A stretch of 33,855 bases of DNA from Planoprotostelium fungivorum (lineage: Eukaryota > Evosea > Variosea > Cavosteliida > Cavosteliaceae). Position 1 is the stretch's first letter. Each line of letters starts with the position of its first letter. The notes beneath the pieces were generated by a model. The model searched no databases, had not been told where the DNA came from, and worked only from the letters and a program-made list of their open reading frames with translations. Of this stretch, positions 30,384 through 33,855 are shown in pieces. Both the position numbers and the translations under genes were made by a program. The DNA lies in assembly GCA_003024175.1 (NCBI GenBank), contig MDYQ01000360.1, positions 1 to 33,855 on the forward strand, written 5' to 3'.

Positions 30384-32529
30384 ATGATGGACATTGTGGA
30401 AGAAGAAGACCCTGTTATGGAGGAATATGATCTGGTATGGCACACTAGCATGTCAAAAGATTTGTGCTTGTTTCAATTTCCTCTGCGCCCAAAGGACAGA
30501 CCTATACAGATCAAAGAGGGAAATGAATCAGAGCAGACTGTATTGCTGCGCAACCTCAAGATGAAGCCTCAACATTACAAGATTGAAGCCGATCTTCAGG
30601 TCAATACCTTCAACACACAGTATTCAGAGGATTACAAGCACAAGTATAGTATCCCTGTGGCTGATCCTGTGAGCGCTAAATGGTGATGCCATCTGATTTG
30701 AATCCAGTTTTACATCAACATGAAAGGAGAAAAGATTGATACCAAGACCAACTATGCCATAGGTGTTCTTAGCCAAGGTAATGTAGTTGACATCTGGATG
30801 TCCAACCGATCGACATAGGACAATTTCACATGACTAGTCTGGAGAACATCGTACAATTCAGACCATCTTACGATCACGTGGACAAATATCACAAACCTAG
30901 GATGGTCAAGGATCCAAAAGACGAAGAGAACAATACCGAAACAGCCGAAAAGCCGAGTTCGATCATGCCAGTCAACGTCACGAAAAAGAAGAGGGAGACA
31001 GAGAAGATGCTGGCAGATAAGAAGAAGCAGCAGCAGAAACAAGCGGAAGAAGAAGAGCCGTGGGTTGACATGGTCTACATAGACAGTACCGTGAGTCTCT
31101 ATTTCCTCCAGGCATCCAACTCACCGATACACAAGAGCAGAGGTTCCAGAGAGATCAAAGACAAGTTGACAGAATCGATGATGAACCAATTGGAGGCGAA
31201 CATGAGCAAGGCTGATTTCTTAGAACACATCAATCCAACGCCTCCACCCTCTTTCTCTTCCAACAACTCTGTGTGAGTGTTGATCATCGACTCATCATCA
31301 CATTGTCTCATCCTCTCCTAGTGTTCCTCTGTCTGATATCCAGAAGAAACCACCCAACGAGCAAGTGTTACCCATCATGCAGAACGGTGAGGTAGATGAA
31401 ACGAATGAGAGTGAACGAATACAGTGAATATCATCAAGTACGACGTTCTGTCGCAGCTGATAGGCAATCCCCACAAGATAGAAGTGGTCGCTCAGCTCGA
31501 GAAATGCTGTGTACTGATCAAGGGTGCTTGGGTCATCAAGAGGTGATGATTTATTCGATCCATCGATGACATCCTATACTCAAAATTGAATCAGTGAGAA
31601 CGTCACACCACCGCTATCAGAGCGTGCAAAGGCAGCACGCGATGTGTTATTGTGTGAATTCCACGACGAAGAGGTGAGGAGACGATAGAGGAAAGAGATT
31701 GAATGCATTCAGTATGTGGACCGAAGGAAATTCACACTGAGAGTGGACATGGAGACAGATCCGGCCAAGAGCATGATGGATGCCATCGGTGTATTAGACT
31801 ACGGACAAGGCTATCGACTCAAGCACCAAGATCTCGAATTCAATCGAGAGTGAGTGTTCCATGACCATCACGAGAGGACCTGACGCAGTGAAGGAATCCG
31901 GAAGTGGTGAGAAAACACGAAATGAATTGGACGAGGAGGAAAGAGAGGTGAGAGGGAGAGGAGGATGAGAATGACAGAGACAGCGCAACGAAGCAGATGG
32001 ACAAAATCATGGCGGTCGCCCTGACGAAGGCAGTGACTGAGGAGGACAGGAAGAACATGGACAAGTTTCTGGCGGACAACTTTGCCAAGTACGGCGTAAG
32101 AGACATCACCATGCTGAAGAGGGATCTGGACTCGGCCGTGAGACCCGTTGGACCTTACCCACAGTCTCTCAAGAAGGTCAACTTGAACGAGGCTCTCTAC
32201 AAGATCGCCAATAAGACGGGCTCTGTCTGGTATCGAAAGACATGGAATGATCCGACCGTAGACCCCGTGAGTCTCTTTCAAAGGTCCTGACTGACAAATA
32301 CAGCCAAGAAACATCGTATTAGAGCTGTTGAAGAAGAATGATCTGTTCATCACAAAGAAAGAGGTGGGATGTGAGAGAGAGAAGGAGCTTAGGATCGCAG
32401 GTGTTTGAGGTGTGCAAGAGTCGAGGAGTCAGTGTGACCGAGGAAACCTTTGATAAGATTGCAAAGGAGTTATGTTTCAAAGGGGGAGAGAAATGGATCA
32501 TGAAGGACGGAACGAACGCAGATAAATGA
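30384..32529 (+). CDS. POLR3E: RNA polymerase III subunit RPC5 (POLR3E / Rpc37 family)
   Basis: About 12 exons from ATG at 30384 to TGA at 32527-32529, for about 540 aa (human 708). The start DPVMEEYDLVWHTSMSKDLC, then LFQFPLRPKDRPI and LRNLKMKPQHYKIEADLQV, matches the RPC5 dimerisation module that pairs with RPC4. LENIVQFRPSYDHVDK and an EEPWVDMVY segment follow. The tandem winged-helix region has YDVLSQLIGNPHKIEVVAQL, CCVLIKGAWVIKS and ENPEVVRKHEMNW (recovered when the acceptor at 31900 or so is ...cagtgaag). It ends VFEVCKSRGVSVTEETFDK and KGGEKWIMKDG, like the human C-terminus. RPC4/RPC5 is the TFIIF-like heterodimer of Pol III, acting in initiation and termination on tRNA and 5S genes. 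Confidence 0.92.
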
Positions 32530-32615
32530 GGAAAAGGATAATCATGTTGATGCAGATTTGATGGTTTGTCTTACAGATCTCCAAGAAGGAAACACACCGA
32601 AGCATTAGATTGAGT

Positions 32616-32651
32616 CAAAAGCCCTCTATCCTGTCGCTGCCAGGGCTTTTG
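32616..32651. repeat. Perfect 10-bp inverted repeat downstream of RPC5
   Basis: Arms caaaagccct (32616-32625) and agggcttttg (32642-32651) flank a 16-nt loop, about 90 nt after the RPC5 stop. It could fold as an RNA hairpin in the 3' flank. No known RNA family is recognised. Confidence 0.6.
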
Positions 32652-32689
32652 TCAGTGCTACAGGTGATGTTGTTCTCGATTGATATCAT

Positions 32690-33855
32690 CGTCAAGATAG
32701 TGGCATGGCTAACAGGGGCATGTGGGTGGGCCTTGAGTGGTGTTTCTGTTGTCATCTGCTAAGAACATGCTTTGTGCACTGAACAGACAATATTCTAACG
32801 TACAAAATAAAGCACTGTGCTTCAGTATGCTGTTCAATTTTGTGGAGATTACTGTTAACGACCGAAGTGATCCGGCGGTTCAGGGTTCTCTGGCGAAGGC
32901 AGACTGTTGAATCTCCGGTGAGAGTGATAGAATGGATGGATAAAGAGGAGAAGAATGAGTGTCCTTTCTCTACTTAGAATACGAGTAATTTATTAGCCTC
33001 TAAATGTTCGTTGTAGTCGGGCAGATCCTCCGTCTACATAACGATAAGAAGTGAATGCGTTCCTAACAATACAGCACATGAACTGTACAAATATAGACAG
33101 ATCAGGGCGTGCTATTGGCACACCTGTAGGTATTCTATTCGCTTTTCTAACGAGTTTAAAATATTTTCATCTCATGCGAGTTATAGACAAGTTCAAAATC
33201 AACAATTTAAGTCAATCGATATACTAAATGGACAGTTGATTCGGTTTTTCCGGTTGGTAGTCAAATGGTGCATTGAGAATGAATCACTTCTCTCCCAACC
33301 ACTGGAATATGCACGACAAAAAAATTAGTGATCCAAATGCATGGACACCCATCATATAAAAAGGGAATATTATAGTGCATTTATCTACAACTAAACACAC
33401 ACTCAATGCTTGCTTCCTGTGATCAGTTTGTAAATTATTTGCAAAACATTTGTAAGCTTTTGTGTGCTCAGAGCATGCTTTATATAGACTGGGTGGAAAT
33501 CAATGCACACTAAAAGATAGTAGCCTGTGCCTCATAGAGGCAGAGGCTAATGAGGGCATGTGGGTGGGCCTTGTGTTTTGTATTTCCTTTTGTGTCTACT
33601 GAGAACATGCTTACTACACACATCTTTATTAGACTGTAACAAAAAATTATAAGATGATTTGTAAGCTTTCATGCACTCTCAGTATGCTTTATGCAGACTA
33701 GTTGGAAACCTCTACACACCACCTGCTTGCTTGCTGAACCACAAAGTGGTGAGGCAAGCATTATTGTGTGCTTTGTGTTTCTCGTGTGTCTGCTCAGAAC
33801 ATACTTTGTGTGCACCACCTCATCACATCTCAGCAGGCTATAGTATGCCTTAGTA
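32690..33855. repeat. AT-rich non-coding region made of diverged repeats
   Basis: No gene is visible. The words gggcatgtgggtgggcctt and agaacatgctt occur in the same order near 32714-32775 and near 33550-33612; a third, weaker copy covers about 33750-33810. The word tttgtaagctttt/c...agtatgctttatgcagacta occurs near 33450-33500 and 33659-33702, about 208 bp apart. These look like two to four diverged copies of a unit of about 200 bp. Base composition falls sharply compared with the gene-rich part. The region could be intergenic satellite, solo-LTR debris or subtelomere-like sequence; it runs off the window. Confidence 0.6.
33355..33364 (+). promoter_or_regulatory. TATA-box-like site in the AT-rich region
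   Basis: TATAAAAAGG is a good TATA consensus, but no gene follows within the window. It may be chance in AT-rich DNA or a relic of a repeat's own promoter. Confidence 0.25.

Overview
This is eukaryotic nuclear DNA from a microbial, intron-rich but compact genome. Genes are split by very short spliceosomal introns, mostly about 35-60 nt. Donors are usually GTGAG and a CTGAY-like branch site often lies just before a C/TAG acceptor. Genes sit close together in divergent and convergent pairs with UTRs of tens of bases. A full-length DNA-PKcs, an SH2-like segment and an FG-GAP extracellular protein argue against a fungus or plant. They fit a free-living amoebozoan or a unicellular relative of animals; I cannot name the species.

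Left part (1-3860): a broken FG-GAP beta-propeller gene enters from the edge. A gene pair then occurs in tandem, consisting of an unknown helical protein X on + and a small single-span membrane protein Y on -. Parts are duplicated or triplicated around two single-N gaps. A + gene with an acidic stretch and an SH2-like C-terminus follows.

Housekeeping block (3900-8832): mitochondrial ribosomal protein uL13m (-) is divergent from proteasome lid subunit RPN6/PSMD11 (+). RPN6 is followed by the AAA+ replication-stress ATPase WRNIP1/Mgs1 (+).

Accessory block (9000-12100): a small minus-strand gene has a coding exon split by a 211-bp MITE with 18-bp terminal inverted repeats and a perfect 10-bp target-site duplication. 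After it come an unknown membrane protein, a decayed Ty3/gypsy gag-protease remnant, a small unknown minus-strand ORF, and an intergenic stretch with nested inverted repeats.

Large-gene block (12117-32529): Golgi tether subunit COG1 (+) converges with an apparently full-length DNA-PKcs (-, about 14.4 kb). DNA-PKcs is divergent from RNA polymerase III subunit RPC5/POLR3E (+). The right end (about 32700-33855) is AT-rich, gene-free and made of diverged copies of a non-coding repeat.

There is no operon logic. WRNIP1 and DNA-PKcs both act in DNA damage responses, but their proximity is probably chance. All product names come from recognising protein families by eye; no search was run.
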